Shown piece after piece: positions 8,654-18,707 of a DNA stretch of 42,477 bases. Under the pieces are notes generated by a model, which had not been told where the DNA came from, made no database searches, and was given only the letters and a program-made list of their open reading frames with translations. The stretch's first letter is position 1. Each line of letters starts with the position of its first letter. Position numbers and translations under genes: made by a program. The stretch comes from Candidatus Vogelbacteria bacterium (GTDB lineage Bacteria; Patescibacteriota; Minisyncoccia; Phycocordibacterales; XYD1-FULL-46-19): contig JACPIA010000004.1 of assembly GCA_016188295.1 (NCBI GenBank), positions 1-42,477 on the forward strand, given 5' to 3'.

Positions 8654-8756
8654 ATGATGATAAATTATATATTTCATATTCTGATCAATAGTTTGGAATC
8701 ATTTTGCTAATAAATTGATTTTGAGTTTTGGAAGAAAATAGGTAGAGTTATAAGAT

Positions 8757-9761
8757 ATGAAGATCGTGATTGCTACCGGGATTTATCCACCCCAGATTGG
8801 GGGGCCGGCCCAGTATGCTAAAGAGTTGGCAGATGCTTTAACCCGAGCAGGTAATGAGGTGGTAATTAAAACTTATCGCTTGGAGTACAAATTGCCAACG
8901 GGTATCAGGCATCTTTATTATTTTTTTAAAATTTTACCAACTGTTTGGCAAGCCGAAGTGGTGATTGCTTTAGATACTTTTAGTGTTGGTTTACCGGCCG
9001 TAGCTGCTGGGCGTCTACTTGGCACCACCGTCATTATTCGCACCGGCGGTGACTTTTTATGGGAGGGTCATGTTGAGCGGACTGGCACTAAAGTGTTATT
9101 CCGTGATTTTTACCACACTAGTCGCGCTAAGTGGAATTTAAAAGAAAAAATCATTTTTGCTTTATCTGGTTGGACTTTACGTTACGCCAGTAAACTAGTT
9201 TTTAGTACTACTTGGCAACGCGATATTTTTACATCGGTTTATAAATTAGATCAAACTAAAATTTATTTGGTCAATAATTTTAGTGGTCCTAAATTGCCGA
9301 GCTTGCCACCAGTGAGTCAAGTTTTTGTGGCTGGGACTCGGCCACTCAAGTGGAAAAATCTAGACACCTTAAAGCAAGCTTTTGTTTTTGTTGGAACCGA
9401 TTACTCGGGGGCTAAATTAGATTTAACTACTGCGTCCTACCAGGAGTTTTTGGAGAAGATTAAAAGTGCTTATGCGGTAATTTTAGTCTCACTGGGGGAT
9501 ATTAGCCCTAATTTAGTGTTAGATGCGTTGCGTTTTAACAAGCCGGTGATTTTAACCAAAGAAACCGGCTTTACGGATTTACTTGAAGACACCGTTTTGT
9601 GGGTGGACCCACTTAACATTCAAGATATTACAGAAAAAATTAAATTATTGTTAGATCCAGCGGTTTATCAAGATTATGTCGCTCGGGCCACGGCTTTTAA
9701 TTACATTCACACTTGGGACGAGATCGCGAGCGAGTTTACTCAAGTAATTAAAACGATATGA
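8757..9761 (+). CDS. glycosyltransferase family 4-like
   Basis: MKIVIATGIYPPQIGGPAQYAKELADALTRAGNEV N-terminal GT4 motif. Confidence 0.85.
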   Translation: MKIVIATGIYPPQIGGPAQYAKELADALTRAGNEVVIKTYRLEYKLPTGIRHLYYFFKILPTVWQAEVVIALDTFSVGLPAVAAGRLLGTTVIIRTGGDFLWEGHVERTGTKVLFRDFYHTSRAKWNLKEKIIFALSGWTLRYASKLVFSTTWQRDIFTSVYKLDQTKIYLVNNFSGPKLPSLPPVSQVFVAGTRPLKWKNLDTLKQAFVFVGTDYSGAKLDLTTASYQEFLEKIKSAYAVILVSLGDISPNLVLDALRFNKPVILTKETGFTDLLEDTVLWVDPLNIQDITEKIKLLLDPAVYQDYVARATAFNYIHTWDEIASEFTQVIKTI

Positions 9762-10810
9762 GTAAAGTGTTAATGATTTCCACTGATCGGGAAATTTTAA
9801 ATCCAGCGAGTGTGGTAGCTAAACGCATGGCCACTTATGGTGAGGTCACGGATGAACTGCATATTGTCGTTTGCAATGTCGGTGGTAAGTCACAAGTTAT
9901 TGAATTAACGGACAATGTCTGGGTTTACTCGACTAATGCTGTCTCACGTTGGTTCTATCCTTTTGGGGCTTATCGAGTAGCCCAAAAAATTGTTAAGCAA
10001 ATTAAACCAACTTTAATTACTTGCCAAGATCCGTTTGAGACGGGTTTAGTGGGTAAGTGGCTCGCTCAAAAGTATAATATTTCACTTGAGATCCAGATCC
10101 ACACTGATATCACTAGTCCCTACTTTGCTAAATACTCTTTACTTAACCAATTAAGATTATTGATTGCAAAATCAGTTTTACCTCAAGTAACGCAAATTAG
10201 AGTCGTCAGTCAAAAAATTAAAGAAGGTATAATTAAAAAATATAATTTAAAATCCGATTTAATTTATATTTTGCCAATTGCGGTAAACTTAAATCCAAGT
10301 GAGGAGATTTGGATCTCACCCTTTAAACAGACTATTTTAGTGGTAGCACGATTAGAAGCGGAAAAAAATGTTAGTTTAGCACTTGAAAGCCTAAAATTAT
10401 TACTTAAAACTGAGGTTGATGCTGGGCTAGTCGTTGTTGGGGCTGGTCGTTTAGAACACGAGCTTAAAAACGAGGCTAGGCAATTAGGGATAGAGGACAG
10501 GGTCGTTTGGGCTGGTTACCAAGCCGATGTTTGGCCCTTTTACCGCGCAGCTAAAGTGTTATTGCACCCGGCCTTTTACGAGGGTTATGGCTTGGTGTTA
10601 GCCGAGGCCGCCTTGCTTGGTTTGCCAATTGTCTCCACTGATGTAGGGGTGGCTAGAGAGGTGGGAGCAACGATTATCTCTAGTGAGTCTGAAATAGTCG
10701 CTCAAGCCCTCCTTGAGGCTCTAAAATCGCCTAAGGCAAGCTATTTACAATCAGGATTAGTTGTGGCTCTGGACGGGTATTTGGCCACCCTTAAGACTAA
10801 ATGGCGCTAA
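9758..10810 (+). CDS. glycosyltransferase family 4
   Basis: LVVARLEAEKNVSLALESLKLL ... LHPAFYEGYGLVLAEAALLGLPIVSTDVGVAREV. Confidence 0.88.
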   Translation: MSKVLMISTDREILNPASVVAKRMATYGEVTDELHIVVCNVGGKSQVIELTDNVWVYSTNAVSRWFYPFGAYRVAQKIVKQIKPTLITCQDPFETGLVGKWLAQKYNISLEIQIHTDITSPYFAKYSLLNQLRLLIAKSVLPQVTQIRVVSQKIKEGIIKKYNLKSDLIYILPIAVNLNPSEEIWISPFKQTILVVARLEAEKNVSLALESLKLLLKTEVDAGLVVVGAGRLEHELKNEARQLGIEDRVVWAGYQADVWPFYRAAKVLLHPAFYEGYGLVLAEAALLGLPIVSTDVGVAREVGATIISSESEIVAQALLEALKSPKASYLQSGLVVALDGYLATLKTKWR

Positions 10811-10838
10811 GTCGCTAACTAGGTTACAATAGTGGTTT

Positions 10839-11267
10839 ATGGAGCGAGCAATAGGTATTTTTCTAAAACATCGGATCCGGCTCGCTAAATATCTAATCTC
10901 CGGCTGTACTGCGGCCGCGGTCAATATTGGTTTTTTGTATTTATTTACTGATATTTTTGGTTGGTATTATTTGGCCTCGGGAGTAGTTTCTTTTATTTTA
11001 GCGTTTGGAGTCAGTTTTACTTTGCAAAAATTTTGGACCTTTGAGAATCATAATCGTGAGCTATTAACCAAGCAATTAGTTATTTATCTGGTTGTTTCTG
11101 TTTCCAGTTTAATTATCAATACCTTAATGCTCTATGTCTTGGTTGATTGGTTTGTAGTTTGGTATATTTTAGCCCAAATTATCGCCGGGGCTTTAATTGC
11201 CTGCGTTAACTTTTTTATTTATCGATTTATCATCTTCCATCAGCCATTAATTCAGGTAGAACAATAA
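10839..11267 (+). CDS. GtrA-like polyprenyl-linked sugar flippase family protein
   Basis: RLAKYLISGCTAAAVNIGFLYLFTDIFGWYYLASGVVSFILAFGVSFTLQKFWTFEN. Confidence 0.88.
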   Translation: MERAIGIFLKHRIRLAKYLISGCTAAAVNIGFLYLFTDIFGWYYLASGVVSFILAFGVSFTLQKFWTFENHNRELLTKQLVIYLVVSVSSLIINTLMLYVLVDWFVVWYILAQIIAGALIACVNFFIYRFIIFHQPLIQVEQ

Positions 11268-11270
11268 AAT

Positions 11271-12311
11271 ATGAAATTGTTGGTTATTACTCAAACAGTC
11301 GATCTTAATGACGATGTTTTAGGTTCATTCCATGTTTGGCTTAAGGAGTTAGCTAAAAATTGTGATAGTCTGCTGGTAATTTGTTTGCGCCGAGGCCAGT
11401 TTGATTTACCAGCTAATGTTAAAGTTTTATCTTTGGGTAAAGAGAGTGGTTATTCGCGTTTAAAATATTTAAAGCGCTTTTTTAAATATCTATGGCAGTA
11501 TCGTCATGACTACGACCGAGTGTTTGTGCATATGAACCCGATTTATATTATCTTGGCCGGTTGGTGGTGGCGTTTAAGCGACAAATCTGTGGCCCTCTGG
11601 TACACTCATCGACAAGTCGATTTAAAACTAAGGATTGCGGCTTATTTTTCTAATATCATTTTTACTGCTGCCCCAGAGAGTTTTAGACTAAAAAGTAAAA
11701 AAATTAAAGTAGTGGGTCATGGTATCGATGTTGAATCGTTTAAATGTGGTACTCCAAAGTCCAATCAAGTTTTTACTATTTTACATATTGGTCGACTAAC
11801 TCCAATAAAAAATTGTGATACTTTAATTATAGCGGCGGGGTTTTTAAAAACTATCCTTAATCAGCCATTTAAAGTCGTTTTTGTGGGAGCGGCAGTTACT
11901 ACTAGTGATCAGGTGTACGCAGGTCAATTAAGAGAGCAAGTTAAAATACTTGGCTTGGAGGATATAATTAGTTTTGTGGGGTCGGTGCCTAATCGTTTAA
12001 TTTGTGATTATTATTGCCAAGCTGATTTGACGGTCAACTTAACCCCGACCGGCGGGATCGATAAGGCAGTACTCGAGTCCATGGCCGCTGGTTTGCCCGT
12101 CCTAACCTCTAATCAAGCGTTTAGAGATTATTTTGGGATTTATGCCGACCGATTAATTTTTACTTTGCGTGATGCTAAAGATTTAGCTGATAAAATTAGT
12201 ACTGTTATCATTAGTGATCGAGCACCAATCGCTAATTATTTACAACAAGTAGTTAAAGAGCGATCTGATGTCTCGAGTTTGATCAATAAGATTATTACTT
12301 TATGGCTGTAA
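11271..12311 (+). CDS. glycosyltransferase family 4
   Basis: ILHIGRLTPIKNCDTLI ... VNLTPTGGIDKAVLESMAAGLPVLTSN. Confidence 0.85.
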   Translation: MKLLVITQTVDLNDDVLGSFHVWLKELAKNCDSLLVICLRRGQFDLPANVKVLSLGKESGYSRLKYLKRFFKYLWQYRHDYDRVFVHMNPIYIILAGWWWRLSDKSVALWYTHRQVDLKLRIAAYFSNIIFTAAPESFRLKSKKIKVVGHGIDVESFKCGTPKSNQVFTILHIGRLTPIKNCDTLIIAAGFLKTILNQPFKVVFVGAAVTTSDQVYAGQLREQVKILGLEDIISFVGSVPNRLICDYYCQADLTVNLTPTGGIDKAVLESMAAGLPVLTSNQAFRDYFGIYADRLIFTLRDAKDLADKISTVIISDRAPIANYLQQVVKERSDVSSLINKIITLWL

Positions 12312-13342
12312 AAACAGTTTGCTGGTTTGGTTTTTATGATACGACCTATTCTCGTAACCGGGTGCTTTTAGCTGGTTTCCGTGAACTTGGTTGGGAGGTT
12401 GTAGAATGTCAGATTAAACCTAAAACAGTCGGTCGTTTTTTAAAATACTGGCAGTTAATTTTAATATATTGGCGCCAGTGTCGGGGAGTTAAATTTGATT
12501 TAGTGGTGGTCGCTTTCCCAGGCCATATTGTGATGCCTTTGGCTTATCTGTTATTTGGTGAGCAGATCATTTTTGATGCTTTTGTGTCTTTATATAATTC
12601 GGAAATAGAGGATCGGCAAGAATATGCCCCGCATAGCTTAAGGGCTTTTTATTATTACAGTTTAGATCGCTTAACCTGCCGCTTGGCTAAAAAGGTTTTA
12701 CTGGATACCGAGGCGCACATTGACTATTTTGTTAATACATTTAAATTGCCAGCTAGTAAATTTATCAGAGTTTTTGTCAGCACGACCCCTGATCTTTTTT
12801 ACCCCATCGAGACTAAACCGAGTGCTAAATTTATCGTTCATTTCCACGGTAGTAATATTCCATTGCAAGGAATGGCAGTAATCATTGAGGCGGCGCGGCA
12901 ACTGGTTGTTTCTCAACCAGAGATTATTTTTCGCCTTATTGGCCCATTTGCTAATCTAAAAGTACCGATTAATATTGAACTTTATGCACCAGTTAGTTTA
13001 AAGAAGTTAAATGAGTTATTAAACGAGGCTGATGTGGTGCTTGGCATTTTTGGTGGGACTAAAAAGGCTCAATTAGTAATTCCTAATAAAGTATTTGAGG
13101 GTTTGGCAGTGGCTAAGCCGGTGATAACTGGTGAGACTGAGGCTGTCCAGGAGTTACTATCTGATAAGCAAAATGTTATTTTGTGTCGAGTTAATGATTC
13201 GGTGGCTTTGGCTGGCGAGATTGTTGCCACTAAAAATAATCACAATAAAAGCAAATTAGTTGCTAAAAATGGGTATAAATTGTTTAAGGATCGATTATTA
13301 CCGGTAGAGATAGTCAGTGATTTATTATGCCAATTAACATAG
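12302..13342 (+). CDS. glycosyltransferase (GT4-like)
   Basis: VHFHGSNIPLQGMAVIIEAARQL ... VIPNKVFEGLAVAKPVITGETEAVQELL. Confidence 0.8.
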   Translation: MAVKTVCWFGFYDTTYSRNRVLLAGFRELGWEVVECQIKPKTVGRFLKYWQLILIYWRQCRGVKFDLVVVAFPGHIVMPLAYLLFGEQIIFDAFVSLYNSEIEDRQEYAPHSLRAFYYYSLDRLTCRLAKKVLLDTEAHIDYFVNTFKLPASKFIRVFVSTTPDLFYPIETKPSAKFIVHFHGSNIPLQGMAVIIEAARQLVVSQPEIIFRLIGPFANLKVPINIELYAPVSLKKLNELLNEADVVLGIFGGTKKAQLVIPNKVFEGLAVAKPVITGETEAVQELLSDKQNVILCRVNDSVALAGEIVATKNNHNKSKLVAKNGYKLFKDRLLPVEIVSDLLCQLT

Positions 13343-14268
13343 CGGTTATTACCCCCCAATATAAAAACGACTATCTTTGTGACACCATTTTAGATGGCTT
13401 ATTAAATTTAGTAACTGAAGATAAGAGTCTAAATTTTAAAATTACGTCTGGTTATACTACTGATTTGGAGGTGACTAAACACATTTTAAATATTGAGCAG
13501 TTTGAGATTTATGCCGCTACCGCTGATTTGATTTTTTTATGTTGGGGTAAAAATAATACCAATAAAGCGTTGGCGGCCAAAATTAATCGATTTGAGCAGA
13601 CAATTTTTATTGATGGCTCAGAGTTGGGAGGCAACCGGCGCTACAATGAGTTAGTAGAAATCGATACTGATTATTTAACTAAAGCCGTGGCTTATTTTAA
13701 ACGGGAAAAGCCCTACCTAGATGAGGTTAGACCATTACCATTTGGGATTGAATCCCACTACATTAAGTATCAACCAGACCAAATTAAAGATATTGATTTT
13801 ATTTGCGTGTTTGGCCAAAAAGATTTTCCGTCACTGCGCCGTGAGGTTGAGTGGGCTTTAATTGATTTTTGTCAGGCTAATAATTTTTCTTATTGGACTA
13901 AACCAACTAACACCCCTGATGAATTTCATCGGTTATTGGCCAGGGCTAAGGTGGGTGTCTCGGTCGGTGGGGGAGGCTTTGATACGGCTCGTTTTTGGGA
14001 AATTTTAGGTAATAACTGTTTATTAATGACCGAAAAGATTGATATTTACGAGTCAGACAGTAAGCGTCTTGATTATAAGCGAATTTGGCAGTTTAAAGAT
14101 TTAGCCGAATTTAAAGCTAAATTAAAGCAAATGGGTCAATATTTACGCTCGAGCTATCAAAAGTCTGATTTAGAGCTAGAGTATAATCAAATTATTAAAG
14201 ATCATTCATCAAAAGCCCGCGTTCTGGAGATTTTGAATCTAGCTCGAGTTAAAAAATTAATCCCATGA
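13327..14268 (+). CDS. CgeB-like glycosyltransferase family protein
   Basis: LARAKVGVSVGGGGFDTARFWEILGNNCLLMTEKIDIYE resembles the CgeB-like acceptor region. Confidence 0.5.
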   Translation: MPINIAVITPQYKNDYLCDTILDGLLNLVTEDKSLNFKITSGYTTDLEVTKHILNIEQFEIYAATADLIFLCWGKNNTNKALAAKINRFEQTIFIDGSELGGNRRYNELVEIDTDYLTKAVAYFKREKPYLDEVRPLPFGIESHYIKYQPDQIKDIDFICVFGQKDFPSLRREVEWALIDFCQANNFSYWTKPTNTPDEFHRLLARAKVGVSVGGGGFDTARFWEILGNNCLLMTEKIDIYESDSKRLDYKRIWQFKDLAEFKAKLKQMGQYLRSSYQKSDLELEYNQIIKDHSSKARVLEILNLARVKKLIP

Positions 14269-15155
14269 ACTGCCGACTTTGTACTGGCCAAACTAAATTT
14301 TTTTTAACAAAAGATGGTTTTAATTTATGGCGCTGCCTTGAGTGTGGAGTGGTATTTGTTGATCCTTTACCATCCGATGATTTTTTACGACAGTCAGTTT
14401 ATCAATCGGGAGTTTATCAAAAAAATAAAGAGCAAAATTTGGCTAAGCAATTACCTAATTTAAAAACCAAAATAACTTTAACTAAACTTAATCAACTGAC
14501 CGCTAATAAAAAACTGTTAGACGTCGGTTCTTCTAATGGACAGTTTATGTACCACGCTAAACAAGCGGGGTTTGAGGTGAGTGGAGTGGAGCTTAATGCC
14601 GGTACCGCTCAAATTGCCCAAGCTAATGGGTTAGAGGTTTTTATAGGCACCTTAGTAGAAGCTAATTTACCTAACACTAGTTACGATATCGTTACTTTAA
14701 ATGATGTGATTGAGCATGTGCCTGATCCGGTGGGTTTGATTAAAGAGGGTGAACGATTGTTAAAAAATGGGGGATTACTGACGGTTGGTACGCCTAACTT
14801 AAATTGTTTGTTTAATAAATTAACCTGGCAATTGTGGTGCCTGTTTGGTATTAGTTGGTCGGCAGTAACTCCACCACATCACTTGTACCAATTTTCGGCT
14901 AAATCTCTAAATCGATTAATGGCCCAAAATGGATTTAAATTAGTCAAAATGATTTTTTTACCAACCTCTAGTCTGCGTTATGAGTTGGGGGTAACTAAAT
15001 TAAAAAGTAGTTTTAAACAAGATAGTTCCCTTAAATTTTTTTTGCGGTTTTCAGGAGGATACTTAGTTTACATTACTTTTTATAGTTTTAGTAAAATCTG
15101 GGTTATGATGGGCGGTCAAGATAATGGCTTAATCGCTTTTTATCGAAAAATGTGA
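14265..15155 (+). CDS. class I SAM-dependent methyltransferase with N-terminal zinc ribbon
   Basis: CRLCTGQ...WRCLECGVVFVDPLP; LLDVGSSNGQFMYHAKQAGFEVSGVELN; NDVIEHVPDP. Confidence 0.88.
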   Translation: MNCRLCTGQTKFFLTKDGFNLWRCLECGVVFVDPLPSDDFLRQSVYQSGVYQKNKEQNLAKQLPNLKTKITLTKLNQLTANKKLLDVGSSNGQFMYHAKQAGFEVSGVELNAGTAQIAQANGLEVFIGTLVEANLPNTSYDIVTLNDVIEHVPDPVGLIKEGERLLKNGGLLTVGTPNLNCLFNKLTWQLWCLFGISWSAVTPPHHLYQFSAKSLNRLMAQNGFKLVKMIFLPTSSLRYELGVTKLKSSFKQDSSLKFFLRFSGGYLVYITFYSFSKIWVMMGGQDNGLIAFYRKM

Positions 15156-15171
15156 AATAGTTAAGACTAAA

Positions 15172-16185
15172 ATGCTTAAAGTTTATACTGGCAAGCCTTT
15201 ATTTGATCAGCCTCATATTGAGGCGCTTTATCCCAACTGGGGCCGGCGGTCGTCTACGCGTTGGTCCGATCAAGCTTTTAAATGTTTAACCGAGCCAGTG
15301 GTGGAGGTGGTGTCTGATCCAACATTGGCTGATTATTTGTTATTGCCTCATAATTGGAATTTGGTTAAAAATAATAAGGATTATTTAGCTGATTGGGAAA
15401 ATTTAATCAAATCAAGTGGCAAAAAAATAATTGTGTTTAATCCGGGTGATGATGGCGAGCCAGTAAAACTTAAAAATGCAATAATTTTTCGCCATTCTCA
15501 ATATCAATCAAGTCTACTGTCAAATGAGATTATTATGCCCGGATATGTGGAAGATTTAGGGGTAAGCGGAGTGACAGTACAGACTAAGCGACCAAAACCG
15601 ATTATTGGTTTTTGTGGTTGGGCCAAGTCGGCTTCCTGGTGGCAGAATCTAAAAACAATAATTAAAGCAGAAATCACCTATCCACTTTATAAACGTCAGG
15701 GCTTGTTCTGGAGGAAACGGATTTTAGGATTTTTGAAACAATCAAATTTAATTGATACAAATCTTATTATTCGTGGTAGTTACTCGGGGAATGAAAAGAC
15801 GATTGAACTTGATCCTAAGCTAGCACGGGAGGAATACATTAATAATGTTACTAATTCTGATTTTACTTTATGTGTCCGTGGGGATGGCAATTTCTCAACG
15901 CGGTTTTATGAGGTGTTGAGTTTAGGACGCCTACCGCTCTTTATTGATACTGATTGTGTCTTGCCGTTAGAAGATAAAATAAATTATGACGAGATAATGG
16001 TTAGAGTAAATTATCTTGATCTAAAACAAGTTGATCAAATAATTAGCCAAGCCTACCAATCTTGGTCGGAGGCGGAATACGCGATCCGTCAACAGAAAGC
16101 TCGAGAAATCTTTGAGCAATATTTACGTCTAGATAAATTTTTAACACTTACTCTAACTAAAGAGTTTTTAAGACAATATGCTTAA
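15172..16185 (+). CDS. exostosin-like (GT47) glycosyltransferase
   Basis: SDFTLCVRGDGNFSTRFYEVLSLGRLPLFIDTDCVLPLEDKINYDEIMVRV matches exostosin signature order. Confidence 0.75.
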   Translation: MLKVYTGKPLFDQPHIEALYPNWGRRSSTRWSDQAFKCLTEPVVEVVSDPTLADYLLLPHNWNLVKNNKDYLADWENLIKSSGKKIIVFNPGDDGEPVKLKNAIIFRHSQYQSSLLSNEIIMPGYVEDLGVSGVTVQTKRPKPIIGFCGWAKSASWWQNLKTIIKAEITYPLYKRQGLFWRKRILGFLKQSNLIDTNLIIRGSYSGNEKTIELDPKLAREEYINNVTNSDFTLCVRGDGNFSTRFYEVLSLGRLPLFIDTDCVLPLEDKINYDEIMVRVNYLDLKQVDQIISQAYQSWSEAEYAIRQQKAREIFEQYLRLDKFLTLTLTKEFLRQYA

Positions 16186-17584
16186 AAAGATCTGTTTAAT
16201 TTTGTTAGGCTGTTTAGCTCTCTTTTTTGTGGGGTATCGTTTAACTGAGAGTCCACCAACTTGGATGGATGAGGGGATCATTATTCAATCAGCTCGGAGT
16301 GTTGCTCAAAATGGAGTATTTGGTTTGCCAGAGGCACCGGGTCAATTTGTGACGGGCAGTTTTTTGACTACTGGTTATCCGGTGGTGTATCCAATTGCCC
16401 TAGTGTTTAAATTAGCAGGAGTTGGTCTCTTTCAAGCGCGTTTAGTAATGGCCGCTTACATTCTATTATTGTTAGTCTTGGTCTATTTTTTAGCGCTTAA
16501 AATTAATGGTAATAATTGGTTTAGTTTAACAACCTTAGCTCTTCTAGTCACTTTTGCGCCACTTTACGGCCAAGGACGCAATGTTTTGGGTGAGGTGCCG
16601 GGTATCTTTTTTATGTTGGTGTCGATATGGTGCTGGTATTGGCTGGCTGATCGGCCCAGTAAATGGTTAGCTAGTCTGGCGGGAGTATCCCTAGGTTTAG
16701 CTTTAGTGACCAAGCCAACTTTCTTACCATTACTACCAGCTGGTATTCTTACTATCGCTTTATTTATTTATCGCCGACAATTATCTTGGGCGCAAAGTAT
16801 TTGGACAATGATAGGCGCTATTATTCCGTTGATTATTTTTTACTTTGCTCAATTATCTAGTGAATCATTTGCTCAAATATTGGCATTTTACAGCAATCCT
16901 CACGCAGTTTCATTAGTCGAGATTATTAAAGCAAATATTTATCGTTTAACAACCGAATTAGAGTCGGTTTATTGTTTGTTATTACTATTAGTATGGTGGA
17001 GTAGTCTGGTTGGTCGTTGGTATTTAAAACAATCAGTAAAGTCAGCTGAAATTGGTGCCGCTCTAGCATCCTCATTCTTAATGTTGGCTTATTTACAGAC
17101 AGTAGGGTATTATCGCTATTTTTTGGCGCCAGAGATTTTAGGTTTAATATACTTGCCCAGCTCACTTAAGTGGTGGTGTGAGCAATTTTCGTCGTTAATC
17201 GTGCGGAGAGTTATGCTTATAGGTCTATTTATTTTGATTGTTTTTCAATTCAATCAGAGTGTGTTTTATTCCTGGGTGGCTAAACATTACGCTAGCCAGC
17301 GTGCAGCCTCATTAACCACTTATTTTAAACAGCCAGAGCATCAACAAACTTACTTTTTATATCAGGCACCAGTGGCGGCTACTTTTTTAGGAAATAAAGA
17401 CTATTATCAGTATTTACTAATTACCCCTAAGGTAATTATTGGCGGGGAGTGGCAAAATAACCCGCCAGCTGATGTTTCGGTGGTACTACCTCAAGATCTT
17501 GATTTAAATAATTTGGCTTGGGCTGAAGATTATGAAACAGTCGATTTGGTTGATCAGTTTAGAATTTTAGAGCCAAAATATTAA
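16178..17584 (+). CDS. polytopic membrane glycosyltransferase (GT39/ArnT-like GT-C)
   Basis: TWMDEGIIIQSARSVAQNGVFGLPEAPGQF...; LGEVPGIFFMLVSIW; many TM helices. Confidence 0.7.
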   Translation: MLKKICLILLGCLALFFVGYRLTESPPTWMDEGIIIQSARSVAQNGVFGLPEAPGQFVTGSFLTTGYPVVYPIALVFKLAGVGLFQARLVMAAYILLLLVLVYFLALKINGNNWFSLTTLALLVTFAPLYGQGRNVLGEVPGIFFMLVSIWCWYWLADRPSKWLASLAGVSLGLALVTKPTFLPLLPAGILTIALFIYRRQLSWAQSIWTMIGAIIPLIIFYFAQLSSESFAQILAFYSNPHAVSLVEIIKANIYRLTTELESVYCLLLLLVWWSSLVGRWYLKQSVKSAEIGAALASSFLMLAYLQTVGYYRYFLAPEILGLIYLPSSLKWWCEQFSSLIVRRVMLIGLFILIVFQFNQSVFYSWVAKHYASQRAASLTTYFKQPEHQQTYFLYQAPVAATFLGNKDYYQYLLITPKVIIGGEWQNNPPADVSVVLPQDLDLNNLAWAEDYETVDLVDQFRILEPKY

Positions 17585-17591
17585 ATTTATT

Positions 17592-18707
17592 ATGAATCTT
17601 GTTTTTGTCGCTAATAATCGTCTACCGACGGAAAAAGCTCATGGTTGGCAAATTGCTAAAACTTGTGAGGCTTTGGCGGTTAATGGCGTTAAAGTAACTT
17701 TAATCACTCCTAAAGTTAAACGCTATGAAGAAGTCGATTTACACCAGTATTATCGGTTAGAATCAAATTTTAATAACATTGCTTTGTCGGTGCCCTATTT
17801 ACTTAATCTAGGAATAATTGGTTTTTCTCTTCGTTCATTATGGTTAGGAGTAAAAACAAGTTGGTGGATTAGAGAACAAAAAATAGATTTTATTTATTCT
17901 CGCGATTTATTAACACTTATGATTTGTCGCTTATTTGGGTATAAGACCGTTTGGGAAGCTCATGATGTTCGTCATCGTTTGATTACTTACTTCGGTTTAA
18001 AATTTACTGCCGGTTTAGTAGTGATTACTAATGGTTTAAAACAGGTTTATAATGATCATTTTAGTTACTTTAAAAAAATATTGGTTGCGGCGGACGGGGT
18101 GGAGGTGTCAGATTTTGATCTTAAATTAACTAAATCAGAGGCGAGAGCTAAATTAGGATTACCACTTAATAAACAATTAATCGTTTACACCGGGCATTTA
18201 TATAGCTGGAAAGGGGTTGATACTTTAGCCGAAGCGACCAAACAATTAACGGATAATCAGTTGGTAGTGTTGGTTGGCGGTACGGAAGTAGATTTAAAAC
18301 GATTTAAATCGGCTCAAACTAATAATGATCGCATACTAATCTGTGGTCATCAGCCTCACCATTTAATCCCGTTTTATTTACAAGCTGCAGATGTGTTAGT
18401 GTTGCCCAACTCTGGCCGAGAAGCAATATCCAAATATTACACCTCACCCCTTAAACTGTTTGAATATATGGCCAGCAATCGGCCGATTATTGCCTCTGAT
18501 CTACCCTCAATTAGGGAAATTTTAGATAATGATAATGCCTTTTTGGTGCCAGCTGATGAGGTTACTATTTTGGCCAATGCAATAAAGCAAACTTTAGAAA
18601 ATGAGGATTTGGCCCGGGCTAAAGCATCGAAGGCTAAGTTGGATGTTACCAATTACACTTGGGATAAACGAGCCGAGCGGATCAAGCGTTATCTACAAAC
18701 TTTATGA
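17592..18707 (+). CDS. glycosyltransferase family 4
   Basis: LIVYTGHLYSWKGVDTLAEATKQL ... TSPLKLFEYMASNRPIIASDLPSIREIL. Confidence 0.9.
   Translation: MNLVFVANNRLPTEKAHGWQIAKTCEALAVNGVKVTLITPKVKRYEEVDLHQYYRLESNFNNIALSVPYLLNLGIIGFSLRSLWLGVKTSWWIREQKIDFIYSRDLLTLMICRLFGYKTVWEAHDVRHRLITYFGLKFTAGLVVITNGLKQVYNDHFSYFKKILVAADGVEVSDFDLKLTKSEARAKLGLPLNKQLIVYTGHLYSWKGVDTLAEATKQLTDNQLVVLVGGTEVDLKRFKSAQTNNDRILICGHQPHHLIPFYLQAADVLVLPNSGREAISKYYTSPLKLFEYMASNRPIIASDLPSIREILDNDNAFLVPADEVTILANAIKQTLENEDLARAKASKAKLDVTNYTWDKRAERIKRYLQTL

Noticed and set aside
14265-15155. Possible recoding of UGA as glycine (as in Gracilibacteria/SR1)
   Set aside because: UGA serves as a clean terminator for many genes here (e.g. 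15155, ATGA overlaps) and ORFs are full length with the standard code.
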